A DNA stretch of 64,000 nucleotides from Variovorax sp. WS11 (lineage in GTDB: Bacteria; Pseudomonadota; Gammaproteobacteria; Burkholderiales; Burkholderiaceae_C): contig NZ_JAAGOW010000001.1 of assembly GCF_010499245.1 (NCBI RefSeq), positions 2,480,001 to 2,544,000 of the forward strand, written 5' to 3'. A program made the translations under genes and the position numbers. Every line of letters begins with the position of its first letter. The stretch's first letter is position 1. Of this stretch, positions 8,652 through 16,828 are shown piece by piece. The notes under the pieces were generated by a model. That model was not told where the DNA came from. It saw only the letters and a program-made list of their open reading frames with translations, and searched no databases.

Positions 8652-9988
8652 AAGCCACCGCTGACTTCAACATGGTCAACGCCTACATCCCCGGCCGTGC
8701 CAATGTGGGGCCCGCCACCGAGGCAATGATCGAGCGGCGCAATGCGCTGCTCGGCCCGGCCTACCGGCTGATGTACGAACACCCGCTGCACATCGTGCGG
8801 GGTGATGGCGTGTGGCTGATCGACCCGGAAGGCCGCCGCTACCTCGACGTCTACAACAACGTCACCTCGCTCGGTCACTGCCACCCCGCAGTGACCGAGG
8901 CGATCTGCCGCCAGGTGAACACGCTTGCGACCAACACGCGATACCTCCACGACACCATCCTCGAACTGGCCGAGCGCCTGCTCGCCAGCGTGCCCGGAAC
9001 TGACCTGGCCCATCTGATGCTGACTTGCACCGGCAGCGAGGCCAACGACCTGGCGTATCGCATCGCCAAGGTGCGCACGGGCGGCACGGGTGTGATCGTC
9101 ACCGACACGGCCTACCACGGCATCACCGACGCCGTGTCGCAGTTCTCGCCATCGCTGGGCGTGACCGTCGACCTCGGTCCGCACGTTCGCCTGGTGTCGG
9201 CGCCGCGCCAGTACCACGCCGAAGGCGCCGACCTCGGCGAGCGCTTCACGCGCGACGTCGAGGCGGCGATTGCCGACCTGCAGCGCCACGGTATCAAGCC
9301 GGCGGCCTTGATCGTCGATTCGCTTTTCACCAGCGACGGCATCCTGCCCGAGCCTGCGGGCTTCCTGAAGGGCGCCGTGGAGGCGATCAAGCGCGCTGGC
9401 GGCCTGTTCATCGCCGACGAGGTGCAGCCGGGCTTCGGCCGCACCGGCGAGCACATGTGGGGGTTCCAGCGCCACGGCCTCGTTCCCGACATCGTCACCA
9501 TGGGCAAACCGATGGGCAACGGCCAGCCGATCGCGGGCCTCCTCGCGACAGCCGACGCCCTGGCGGAATTCGGCAAGAACTCCCGCTACTTCAACACCTT
9601 CGCCGGCAACACGGTCTCCTGCGCAGCGGCCCTGGCTGTGCTGGAGACCATTGAACGGGACCGACTGGTGCCGCATGCAGCCAAGATCGGCAAGGTGCTG
9701 CTCGACGGCATCGCCGGGCTCGTCGCGAAGCACGAGGCCATCGGCGACGTACGGGGGGCGGGGCTCTTCGTGGGTGTCGAGCTCGTGTCGGACCGGACGA
9801 CGCGGGCGCCGGACCGCGGCCTTACCAGCCGGGTGGTCAATCTGATGCGCGACAAAGGCGTGCTGCTCAGCGCGTGCGCCCAGGGGCACAACGTGCTCAA
9901 GATCCGTCCGCCGCTGGTGCTGTCGGCGGAACAGGCCGGCATGGTTATCGAGGCGCTCGACGAATCGCTCACCCAGGCGCAGCGTTAG
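8648..9988 (+). CDS. Class III PLP enzyme, probable amino-alcohol-phosphate ammonia-lyase
   Basis: A 446-residue class III aminotransferase-fold protein. The cofactor region is LFIADEVQPGFGRTG (D257) and the Schiff-base lysine is K287 in TMGKPMGNGQPIAG. The GKPMGNG form is typical of the AGXT2L1/AGXT2L2 branch, which are phospholyases acting on phosphoethanolamine or phosphohydroxylysine rather than transaminases. The start at 8648 overlaps the kinase stop by four bases. The predicted reaction yields an aldehyde, ammonia and phosphate, and the divergent aldehyde dehydrogenase could take the aldehyde. Ordinary transamination remains possible. Confidence 0.83.
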   Translation: MKATADFNMVNAYIPGRANVGPATEAMIERRNALLGPAYRLMYEHPLHIVRGDGVWLIDPEGRRYLDVYNNVTSLGHCHPAVTEAICRQVNTLATNTRYLHDTILELAERLLASVPGTDLAHLMLTCTGSEANDLAYRIAKVRTGGTGVIVTDTAYHGITDAVSQFSPSLGVTVDLGPHVRLVSAPRQYHAEGADLGERFTRDVEAAIADLQRHGIKPAALIVDSLFTSDGILPEPAGFLKGAVEAIKRAGGLFIADEVQPGFGRTGEHMWGFQRHGLVPDIVTMGKPMGNGQPIAGLLATADALAEFGKNSRYFNTFAGNTVSCAAALAVLETIERDRLVPHAAKIGKVLLDGIAGLVAKHEAIGDVRGAGLFVGVELVSDRTTRAPDRGLTSRVVNLMRDKGVLLSACAQGHNVLKIRPPLVLSAEQAGMVIEALDESLTQAQR

Positions 9989-10021
9989 TCGCCGGGATCG
10001 ACTTGAAAGTACGATCGCCCC

Positions 10022-10522
10022 ATGAGATCAGCAGTGTTGTTCGACCGGTTCGACCTCAAGATCCTGGTGCATCTCCAGCGCGAGGGGCGCTGCTCGAACG
10101 TCGATCTGGCCGAGTCGGTAGGCCTCAGCCCCAGCCCGTGTCTTCTGCGCACCAAGCGGCTGCAGGAGACCGGGCTGATCCGCGGCTACAGCGCCGACAT
10201 CGCGCTGGAAAAGCTGGGGGACCACGTCATCGTGTTCTCGGAGGTCACCATCAGCAGCCACCGACCGCATGATTTCCGCAAATTCGAGGAAGCCGCCCGG
10301 CAGTACGAGGAGATCGTCGAGTGCTACAACGTCAGCGGCGGTTACGACTACCTGCTGAAGATCGTGGCGCCCGGCGTCGGCTATTTTCAGGCGCTGATGG
10401 AAAAGATGCTGGAAGACGACATCGGCATCGAGCGCTTCGCCAGCCGGATCGTCCTGCGCCAGTCGCTGGACCGGCGCGGGTATCCGCTGCGCATCATCGC
10501 GACCCAGAAACGGTGGGAGTGA
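10022..10522 (+). CDS. Lrp/AsnC-family transcriptional regulator
   Basis: This 166-residue regulator has an N-terminal winged helix-turn-helix (FDRFDLKILVHLQREGRCSN, then VDLAESVGLSPSPCLLRTKR) and a C-terminal RAM effector domain (CYNVSGGYDYLLKIVAPGVG). This family senses amino acids. It follows the phospholyase gene by 33 bases and very likely controls the catabolic genes around it in response to the amino substrate or product. No operator could be defined by eye. Confidence 0.9.
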   Translation: MRSAVLFDRFDLKILVHLQREGRCSNVDLAESVGLSPSPCLLRTKRLQETGLIRGYSADIALEKLGDHVIVFSEVTISSHRPHDFRKFEEAARQYEEIVECYNVSGGYDYLLKIVAPGVGYFQALMEKMLEDDIGIERFASRIVLRQSLDRRGYPLRIIATQKRWE

Positions 10523-10537
10523 TGGTCGTGGGCGAGG

Positions 10538-11131
10538 TCAGCGCAGCGAAGCCAAGTGCGCTGCCAGCGACTCGATCTCCGCGTTGCTGAGGTCGGCAAG
10601 CAGCGGATCCGGCTTCGCGGCGGTTCCGTGCGACCGCGTGCCGCTGCGCATCAACTGCAACGACCAGGTGGTGTATTGCACCTTTTGCCCAGCGAGTCGT
10701 GCCGCGCCGGCGTGAGTCCCCCGCAACGCCGAACCGTGGCAGGCGGCACATCGCAAGCGATCGGCCAATGCGCGTCCGGTATCGCTGCCGGATGCTAGGG
10801 CGGCCGGTGGGGGCGCCAGTGCCGCATAGTGTTCGGCGAGGTCGGCGACGTCCTTCTCGCTCAACTCCCCGGCGAGGTTCACCATCACCGGGGCAGTACG
10901 TTTGCGCTCGCGGAATGCACGCCACTGTGCAATGAAGTAGGCCTTCGGCTGCCCTTCGAGCAACGGCACCGTCGAGTGGATCGTTTCGGTCGACGAATGG
11001 CAAGATGCACAGCGCGCCGCGGAGAGCCGCGCGCCAGCTGCAGCATCGGCGGCCGCCGTGCCGTGCGCGGCCAGCAGGCAGCCCACCAGCGCAGCGGCTG
11101 CAGCTGCCTGCCGAGCACGATCGGCGATCAT
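10538..11131 (-). CDS. Periplasmic dihaem cytochrome c (c4-like)
   Basis: The 197-residue protein has two CxxCH haem sites: CASCH at 41-45 and CAACH at 128-132, in two similar domains. The ATG at 11131 gives a signal peptide (hydrophobic run AAAAAALVGCLLAAHGTAAADA). The longer frame starting at 11209 would bury it, so I reject that start. Class I c4-type cytochromes carry electrons in the periplasm to terminal oxidases or dehydrogenases. Its 3' end is 16 bases from the Lrp gene on the other strand, so the two converge. The electron donor is unknown. Confidence 0.85.
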   Translation of the reverse strand: MIADRARQAAAAAALVGCLLAAHGTAAADAAAGARLSAARCASCHSSTETIHSTVPLLEGQPKAYFIAQWRAFRERKRTAPVMVNLAGELSEKDVADLAEHYAALAPPPAALASGSDTGRALADRLRCAACHGSALRGTHAGAARLAGQKVQYTTWSLQLMRSGTRSHGTAAKPDPLLADLSNAEIESLAAHLASLR

Positions 11132-11205
11132 GTCGCGTGCCGGGTCGGCGTTTACGCACGTCGCGCAATAGCCTGCAGAAATTGGGTGCGCGGCACGGCT
11201 GTGAG

Positions 11206-12180
11206 TCACTGAATGACCTCGTCTGCGAGCACCAGCAGCGAACTGGGTACCGTCAGGCCCAACGCTTTCGCCGTTTTCGAGTTGATCACGAACTCGAATT
11301 TTGTTGGCTGCTGGATCGGCAGGTCGCCTGGTTTTGCACCCTTGAGGATCTTGTCGACGTAGCCTGCGGCGCGTTGAAAGAGATCGATGAAGCTTGGCCC
11401 ATACGATAGAAGACCGCCCGCGTCAACGAACAGCTTCTCGTCGTAGCTGCTCGGGAGCAGGCTCCTCAACGCGAAGTCGGCAATCAGCTGCGGGTGCTTG
11501 AAGCTGACTGGATTGCCGAAGGCGTGCAAGGCATCTGCTCGGCTGGCAGTCAGGGTCGCGAAGGCCGCGGGGTAGTCGTCTGGCGTACGCACCTCGATGG
11601 TCTGGATCTCCACGCCGACCACAGCAGCACCCGCCAGCATCTCCCGGAATCCGTATGTCTCGATCCGGCTCACCGGATTCCACAGCACGGCGACACGGGA
11701 GACCTTGGGTGCGATCGCCTTGAGCAGTTCGAGACGCTTGCCTATGAGTTCCGGCGCGACGTTGCTGAATCCCGTGATGTTGCCGCTCGGGCGCGCGAGG
11801 CTCTCGGCGAGGCCCATTTTTTCGGGATAAGAGGAGATCGCCATGACGATCGGGATGGCGCTTGTCGCCTGCTTGGCGGCCAGGGCCGCCTGCGTGCTCG
11901 ATGTGACGATGAGGTCCACCTTCAGTTCGACGAGCTCGGTAGCAAGCTCGGGAAACCGATCAGCCTTCCCTTCCGCCCATCGCCACTCGATGGTGATATT
12001 GCGGCCTTCGACGTAGCCCAGTTCGCGAAGTACTCGGCGAAAGGCATCCCAAGCTGTCCCGTAGGTGCTGCCGAGAATCCCGATCCGGGGCGGGTTCGCG
12101 TGCTGCTGCGCGAAGGTGACGAGGGGCGAGGCAAGAAGGCCACCCGCAACCCTGCCGATGAACGCTCGCCGATCTGTCAC
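11206..12180 (-). CDS. ABC transporter substrate-binding protein (ABC_sub_bind, PF04392 type)
   Basis: The protein has 324 residues and begins at GTG with MTDRRAFIGRVAGGLLASPL, a Tat-like RR motif and hydrophobic segment. The mature part reads ANPPRIGILGSTYGTAWDAF, then LRELGYVEGRNITIEWRWAEG and DLIVTSSTQAALAAK, the classical ABC_sub_bind pattern. Such proteins are very common in Burkholderiales, often as orphans without permease genes, as here. Ligand unknown. A 5'-end copy of this gene lies at 12989-13151. Confidence 0.88.
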   Translation of the reverse strand: MTDRRAFIGRVAGGLLASPLVTFAQQHANPPRIGILGSTYGTAWDAFRRVLRELGYVEGRNITIEWRWAEGKADRFPELATELVELKVDLIVTSSTQAALAAKQATSAIPIVMAISSYPEKMGLAESLARPSGNITGFSNVAPELIGKRLELLKAIAPKVSRVAVLWNPVSRIETYGFREMLAGAAVVGVEIQTIEVRTPDDYPAAFATLTASRADALHAFGNPVSFKHPQLIADFALRSLLPSSYDEKLFVDAGGLLSYGPSFIDLFQRAAGYVDKILKGAKPGDLPIQQPTKFEFVINSKTAKALGLTVPSSLLVLADEVIQ

Positions 12181-12233
12181 TGAATCACCTCGTCGACAAA
12201 TGGAAGTCCAGCGGATTGCGGACTAACCCAACA

Positions 12234-12255
12234 CGCACGCAGAGCGGTGCGTGCG
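12234..12255 (-). terminator. Hairpin downstream of the lipoprotein gene
   Basis: A seven-base inverted repeat, GCACGCA (12235-12241) and TGCGTGC (12248-12254) around a six-base loop, lies ten bases beyond the stop of the lipoprotein gene on the minus strand. It is followed by GTGTTGGGTT rather than a clean U tract, so it is a weak intrinsic terminator at best. Confidence 0.4.
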
Positions 12256-12264
12256 CCAGCCCCT

Positions 12265-12744
12265 TTACTTCTCCGGCATGGCCGAAGAATGGTGGCTGGT
12301 GATCAGCCACCTGTTACCGTCCCACTTGTAGGTATAGGTGTACCGCGCCTTGACTACGGCACCGGTCCTGGCGAAGGTGAAGGTATACAGACCCGCATCC
12401 ACTGCCGTGGTGCAGCCGATCTCTATGGTTCTGGAGTCGATACGGCCGAACGGCTTGTCTTTGAGAAAGTGCTCGAAGTAGTCTTGCTTTTGCGCCGCAT
12501 TGAAACGCGGGGTGTTGGATACGGTAGGAAGCAGAACGGATTTATCCGCGTAGTTTGCAATCACCTTGCGCGGGTCGCCGGTTTGCAATGACTGGTTCCA
12601 GCGGTCGAACAATGCGGCGACCTCTTGCTCGCTGGTTGCCTTGCAGGTCTCAGTTCGTGCAGATGTGGAGCCCATCGGATTCGAGGCGCAACCGGCGAGC
12701 AGGGTGCCCGCGGCCAAAAGCGAAAACACGGTGGCTTTCTTCAC
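12265..12744 (-). CDS. Lipoprotein with SnoaL/SgcJ-like (NTF2-fold) domain
   Basis: A 159-residue protein starting at GTG with an AAGGAG ribosome site six bases upstream. The N terminus (KKATVFSLLAAGTLLAGCAS) is a lipoprotein signal with lipobox LAGC, so it should be anchored to a membrane. The rest (EQEVAALFDRWNQSLQTGDP, NYADKSVLLPTVSNTPR, ending DGNRWLITSHHSSAMPE) matches the SgcJ/EcaC and CaMKII-association family of NTF2-like folds. Its function is not established. It is monocistronic, with a hairpin after its stop. Confidence 0.78.
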   Translation of the reverse strand: MKKATVFSLLAAGTLLAGCASNPMGSTSARTETCKATSEQEVAALFDRWNQSLQTGDPRKVIANYADKSVLLPTVSNTPRFNAAQKQDYFEHFLKDKPFGRIDSRTIEIGCTTAVDAGLYTFTFARTGAVVKARYTYTYKWDGNRWLITSHHSSAMPEK

Positions 12745-12988
12745 GGGCGCTCCTTCCGGCCTGCGACTCGACCGTACGAAAACAAGGTGGATGCCTCACG
12801 TATGCCGATATACCCTTAAACAGGTAAGTCGGCAAGGCGGCTCGGATGCTGAGGCTGGCGACGCTGGATGAAAGGCCTCTCCGGGATGGGTCAGGTCGAG
12901 GACGATTTGGCGCTCCCAGCGCCGAGAAATTGCAGGAGGTCAGAGGGACCAGTTCAGATTGACCTTGACCCCGTGGTGCTCGAACCCG

Positions 12989-13151
12989 TCCCAAGCTGTC
13001 CCGTAGGTGCCGCCGAGAATTCCGATCCGGGGCGGGTTCGTGCGCTGCTGCGCGGAGGTGACGAAGGCGAGGCAAGAAGGCCACCCGCAACGCTGCCGAT
13101 GAACGCTCGCCGAGCTGTCACTGAATCACCTCGTCGACAAATGGAAGTCCA
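12989..13151 (-). repeat. Degenerate partial copy of the ABC_sub_bind gene 5' end
   Basis: This stretch is close to identical to 12047-12210: both run from the TCCCAAGCTGTCCCGTAGGTG block, through the Tat signal region of the binding protein and its GTG start, into about 30 bases of its upstream DNA. The copy has scattered substitutions and a one-base deletion in the GACGAAGGCGAGG region, so it cannot encode the signal sequence in frame. Nothing of the remaining 270 codons follows. The rest of 12745-13277 holds the lipoprotein promoter and no other gene that I can see. Confidence 0.85.
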
Positions 13152-13277
13152 CCCATACTACGCTTCGGCGCTGGGCTAGGTGGGCATCGATTTGCTTTGG
13201 GCGCCCGTGTAGTATCCGAGCGCGCGGTCGTCCAGGGAAGTGGCGGTTGCTTGAATTGGGCCACCAAGGAGGTTAGG

Positions 13278-13952
13278 GTGAGCGAACGTCAAATCTCGCT
13301 GCTTCCAGTGCAACTGGTCGACGAACGGCCATATGAACGTAGCTTGGATAAAGACCTGCTATGGACCGGATCGGACGAGCAGGACAGGCGCTATGCGCTG
13401 AAGACAGTCGAGACATGCAACCCACTACTGCCGCTGACCGAATGGCTGTGCTATCACCTTTGCGCCCAGATTGGCGTCTTGACTCCAGCCTACTCGGTCG
13501 TCGTTCGGATTGACGGCAGCTTGGCGTTTGGCTCTCAGTGGGAAAGCAACGCGCGACAATTCTCACCCGGACGGGTTTCCGATGCTCAATTCACGACATG
13601 GGTCCACGAGACGAGAGTAGACATTTCCGGGATGTTCGCGCTCGATGCATTCATGCCCAATGAAGACCGGCACTTTCGAAACATGCTCTTCGTAGATACC
13701 GGGGCAAGGCTCAGGGCGCTCGCCTTCGACCGGTCCCGCACCCGCATCTTCTCTCCGTGGCCATGGCCCCGGGAGAGCAAGAGTTGGTCATCATGGAACT
13801 GGCTCGTGAATCAGAAGCTGCACGACCTGAGCGCTTTGAAGGCGAAACTTGGCCGTGCATGCGAGATCACAGGCGACAAGATCGCCCTTATCCTCAATGC
13901 GGCGCCAGTCGAGTGGCGCGGAAACTTCGATATCGACGCGGCCGCCGTCTAG
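13278..13952 (+). CDS. HipA-like kinase-fold protein
   Basis: The protein has 224 residues. The GTG at 13278 is chosen because AAGGAGG (13266-13272) lies five bases upstream; an earlier in-frame start at 13197 has no such site. Kinase-like features are RRYALKTVET (possible ATP lysine), FMPNEDRHFRNMLF (catalytic loop of the HipA type, N-x-D-R-H-x-x-N) and LRALAFDRSRT (metal-binding Asp). It resembles the short HipA_2-type proteins, not full-length HipA toxins. The next gene, 53 bases on, looks like DUF3037, a frequent partner of this family. A toxin or defence role is possible but not shown. Confidence 0.7.
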   Translation: MSERQISLLPVQLVDERPYERSLDKDLLWTGSDEQDRRYALKTVETCNPLLPLTEWLCYHLCAQIGVLTPAYSVVVRIDGSLAFGSQWESNARQFSPGRVSDAQFTTWVHETRVDISGMFALDAFMPNEDRHFRNMLFVDTGARLRALAFDRSRTRIFSPWPWPRESKSWSSWNWLVNQKLHDLSALKAKLGRACEITGDKIALILNAAPVEWRGNFDIDAAAV

Positions 13953-14005
13953 TGGGACGCGAACAAGGCGGAACGCAGCGACCATGTCGTCGCTCTGTTA
14001 ACACC

Positions 14006-14821
14006 ATGAACAAGCGAATTGCCCAGTACGGCGTTCTCTCCCACTACCCCCGACCGCATCGGACCGAGCACGTCCACATCGGGATCGTCTGCTTCATCGA
14101 CGAAGGCGGCGTGCGAGTTCATCTTGGAGAGGACCTGAAGAAGCTGCGCTCAATCGATCCTACGGTGGACCTGGAAGCCGTGAGGTCCTGGGAGCTCGGC
14201 CTTCCCCGGCTTGTGTGCAACATGGACGCGGAAGCCGCAGCTGGCTTCATCCGCAGTTTCGGCCAGTGGACCTTGTCGAGCAGCATGGGGCGGTTCTCAT
14301 ATGCCTCGGAGGAGGAGTATTTGCTCCGTGTCGCGCTCGCGTTGCGCAATCTGGTCGCGGCTCCCCAGAAGAGCCTGCGGGAACGGTATGAAGTCTCGCG
14401 CTTGCATGTTGACTTGAAGATCGCCTTCAACAGCAAAGGATGGCTGGGAAAGGATATCCTGAAACATGAGGTTGTCGAGCGCCACCCGCTCGGCCCCATG
14501 ACAACCGCGGAGTTCGCGATGCAGAACGGGCAACTGCACGTGATCGAGACGTTGGATCTTCGAACCAGCAATGCCTACGCCAAGAAGAATGATGCTCGCT
14601 CCAAGGCATTGACGCTGGACATGGCCAGAAAGGCAAGCGAGAGCTCTGCTCGATTCGCGATCATCGCCGGCATCGATAGTCCACTGCTTGGGGACGCGAA
14701 AGATCTGTTAGGGGGCTACTGCGAAACGCTTCTCCAATGGGAGAACGCGCGCGACATGAACGACTTGTTTGCACACATTGGTCGAGTGACTGGAAGGCCT
14801 GGGTTGCCGATTCCGACTTGA
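14006..14821 (+). CDS. DUF3037-like protein
   Basis: A 271-residue protein beginning MNKRIAQYGVLSHYPRPHRT followed by EHVHIGIVCFIDEGGVRVHL. This N-terminal pattern (a short strand, then a his/glu segment and a G-I-V strand) resembles DUF3037 proteins, whose function is unknown. The ATG at 14006 starts at the conserved block; the frame extending back to 13757 overlaps the kinase gene and looks like a shadow. Gene order with the HipA-like protein supports the assignment. No signal peptide or membrane segment. Confidence 0.55.
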   Translation: MNKRIAQYGVLSHYPRPHRTEHVHIGIVCFIDEGGVRVHLGEDLKKLRSIDPTVDLEAVRSWELGLPRLVCNMDAEAAAGFIRSFGQWTLSSSMGRFSYASEEEYLLRVALALRNLVAAPQKSLRERYEVSRLHVDLKIAFNSKGWLGKDILKHEVVERHPLGPMTTAEFAMQNGQLHVIETLDLRTSNAYAKKNDARSKALTLDMARKASESSARFAIIAGIDSPLLGDAKDLLGGYCETLLQWENARDMNDLFAHIGRVTGRPGLPIPT

Positions 14822-14914
14822 CGCCTTTCAATTGCGCTGCGCGTTGGGCGAGCTCCGTGTTGGACTGGTCAATTGCTTTGAACATCGGAAGCACTTCACG
14901 GACTGACAAGACCC

Positions 14915-15546
14915 TCATCGTGGGTGCATCGTTGGTGGGTTTGATCCGTTTCGACTCTTCGATGCGTGAGCGGCGTCAGTCGGGATCCGCAGCCACGGCC
15001 AACGCGCGCGGTACGACGCTGCCTTGCGCTCGAACAGATCGCGATGCGGCATCAACGGGTTCATCGCCAACACACCGTCGTACAGCAGCGTAAGGCCATT
15101 GGGTGCGTAGAGTTCGCCGGGTCGGACACCGACACAGGTGGCGGGAACCAGGAAGCGGTCGATGCCGTCACGCACGCTGCGCATGCCCCGGCATAGGGCT
15201 GACCGAAGTGCGATTCGTACCAGAGGTGAACGCGCGCCTGGTTCGACGCTTTGATGGTCACGCCGAGATCGCCCAGCACTTCGTGCGTGCGGGCCTGCGC
15301 GTCACGCTCGACGGCCTCGCTCGTGTCGCCGGCGTCGAAGTAGAACAGGTCGTAGTCCTTGATGTCCGCCTCCGGCGCACGGCCGGCCTGCAAGTTCCAC
15401 ACCGTCTGGAACAGGCAGCCGGCGACCAGCCAACCGTCGGGAAGGGCCAGCGCGCTCCAGCGGTCGAGGATTGCACGGTTATGGGCGTTGCTGAGGATGT
15501 CGGTGAAAACGCGCGCTTGCATCGCAATCGGGAGGCAAATGGGCAT
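14915..15546 (-). pseudogene. Frameshifted nucleotidyltransferase (NTP_transf_6 type)
   Basis: On the minus strand, one frame from 15546 encodes RAILDRWSALALPDGWLVAG, CLFQTVWNLQAGRAPEADIK, DYDLFYFDAGDTSEAVERDA and HLWYESHFGQPYAG. A second frame from about 15184 continues RSVRDGIDRFLVPATCVGVR and LYDGVLAMNPLMPHRDLFER. Together they form the whole PF06042-type nucleotidyltransferase, with Asp in DIKDYDLFYFD as a likely metal ligand. The shift lies at about 15180-15200 in a GGGG-containing stretch. Function of the family is unclear. Confidence 0.75.
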
Positions 15547-15656
15547 TGTGTCGAGGGTCGGATGGCGGCTTTAGACTGCCTGCAGTCGGTCGTCTGCACC
15601 CACTGACTCCTTGCCCATCGTTTGAAATTTGCTCGACCCGCAGGCGCATGCGTCGA

Positions 15657-16628
15657 TCAAGCAACGGAAATCACTACTTTCCCGTGCAAAGGCTTGCCAT
15701 CGACTTCACCGCGTTCCAAGACGGCGTGCGCCTGCGGGATCTGGTGGAGTGAGAACCTCGCCCCGATGATCGGGCGGACGCGGCCGCTTTCCAGCAGCGT
15801 CTTGAGCGCGAGCAATTTGCCCCGATTCTGGCGGGTGAAGACAAAGTGGTATTCGGCATTCACGCCCCATGCCGCGACAAGGTTCTGGGGCGTGGCCAGG
15901 TCAACGATCGACACGATACGGCCCGCGTCGCTGAGCACATGAGGCGACTGGCTCAAAGTCATCCCTCCGATCGTGTCGAACACCAAGTTCACGCCCTTCT
16001 TCTCGGTCAGGCCGGCGATCTCCGCGATGTAGTCCTGACTCGTGAAGTCGATAGCGTGGTCTGCACCCAGCTCGCGAACGAACGCCAGATCACGGTTCCT
16101 GCAAGTCGTGTACACAGTTGCGCCCATCGCCTTGGCCAGTTGAACCGCGATCGAGCCAACACCACCGGCTCCGCCATGGATCAGCACAGACTCGGCCGGA
16201 TGCAACCTCGCCCGTGTGACAAGGGCCTCCCACGCTGTTCCCCCGACGAGGGTCGTGGAGGCCGCTTCCTCGTGCGTCAAGTTTGCAGGCTTGCTGGTCA
16301 CCAACGCTTCCGGCACGACGTTGTACTGGGCGTAGGAGCCTCCTTTCGGACCAAAGATCTGCGGTGTGTAGAACACCTCGTCTCCCACCGCGAAGTCGGC
16401 CACACCAGGGCCCACCTTTTCCACGACGCCGGAGACGTCATGGCCGATGACGGCGGGCAGAGGAACATATGCCGGATAGTCGCCCCGGCGGATTTGGTAG
16501 TCGAGCGGGTTAATGGCTGTGGCGAGCACACGCACCAACAATTCACCTGTACTGGCTTCAGGGACCACCACTTCCTGCAGCTCGAAGCTGTCAGTGCCAC
16601 CAAACTTATTCAGAACCATCGCTTTCAT
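15657..16628 (-). CDS. Medium-chain reductase, quinone oxidoreductase-like
   Basis: The protein has 323 residues. It starts MKAMVLNKFGG, with the ATG at 16628; the frame continues 37 codons further but shows nothing conserved. GHDVSGVVEKVGPGV is the MDR signature, and LIHGGAGGVGSIAVQLAKAMG (about 145-165) is the NADPH-binding motif. No structural zinc cysteine cluster is visible, which places it with quinone oxidoreductases and enone reductases. It shares strand with the isochorismatase gene 200 bases upstream, and both may be controlled by the divergent LysR gene. Confidence 0.88.
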   Translation of the reverse strand: MKAMVLNKFGGTDSFELQEVVVPEASTGELLVRVLATAINPLDYQIRRGDYPAYVPLPAVIGHDVSGVVEKVGPGVADFAVGDEVFYTPQIFGPKGGSYAQYNVVPEALVTSKPANLTHEEAASTTLVGGTAWEALVTRARLHPAESVLIHGGAGGVGSIAVQLAKAMGATVYTTCRNRDLAFVRELGADHAIDFTSQDYIAEIAGLTEKKGVNLVFDTIGGMTLSQSPHVLSDAGRIVSIVDLATPQNLVAAWGVNAEYHFVFTRQNRGKLLALKTLLESGRVRPIIGARFSLHQIPQAHAVLERGEVDGKPLHGKVVISVA

Positions 16629-16828
16629 TTTTGTATCTCCATGAGGGACAAAAAATTGCCGTGTGACCCGTGAAGAGCCCTCACGATATGCCGGGATGTG
16701 CTTCAACGATGTCGAACATCGGCAGGGCAAGCGACTCATTGAGGGGTACGCAGGTCGAAAGGGCTGAAGGCCCTCTACCGATCAGCGTTCACGACGCATT
16801 GCTCAATGCCTTCATCCCATTCCAAAGA

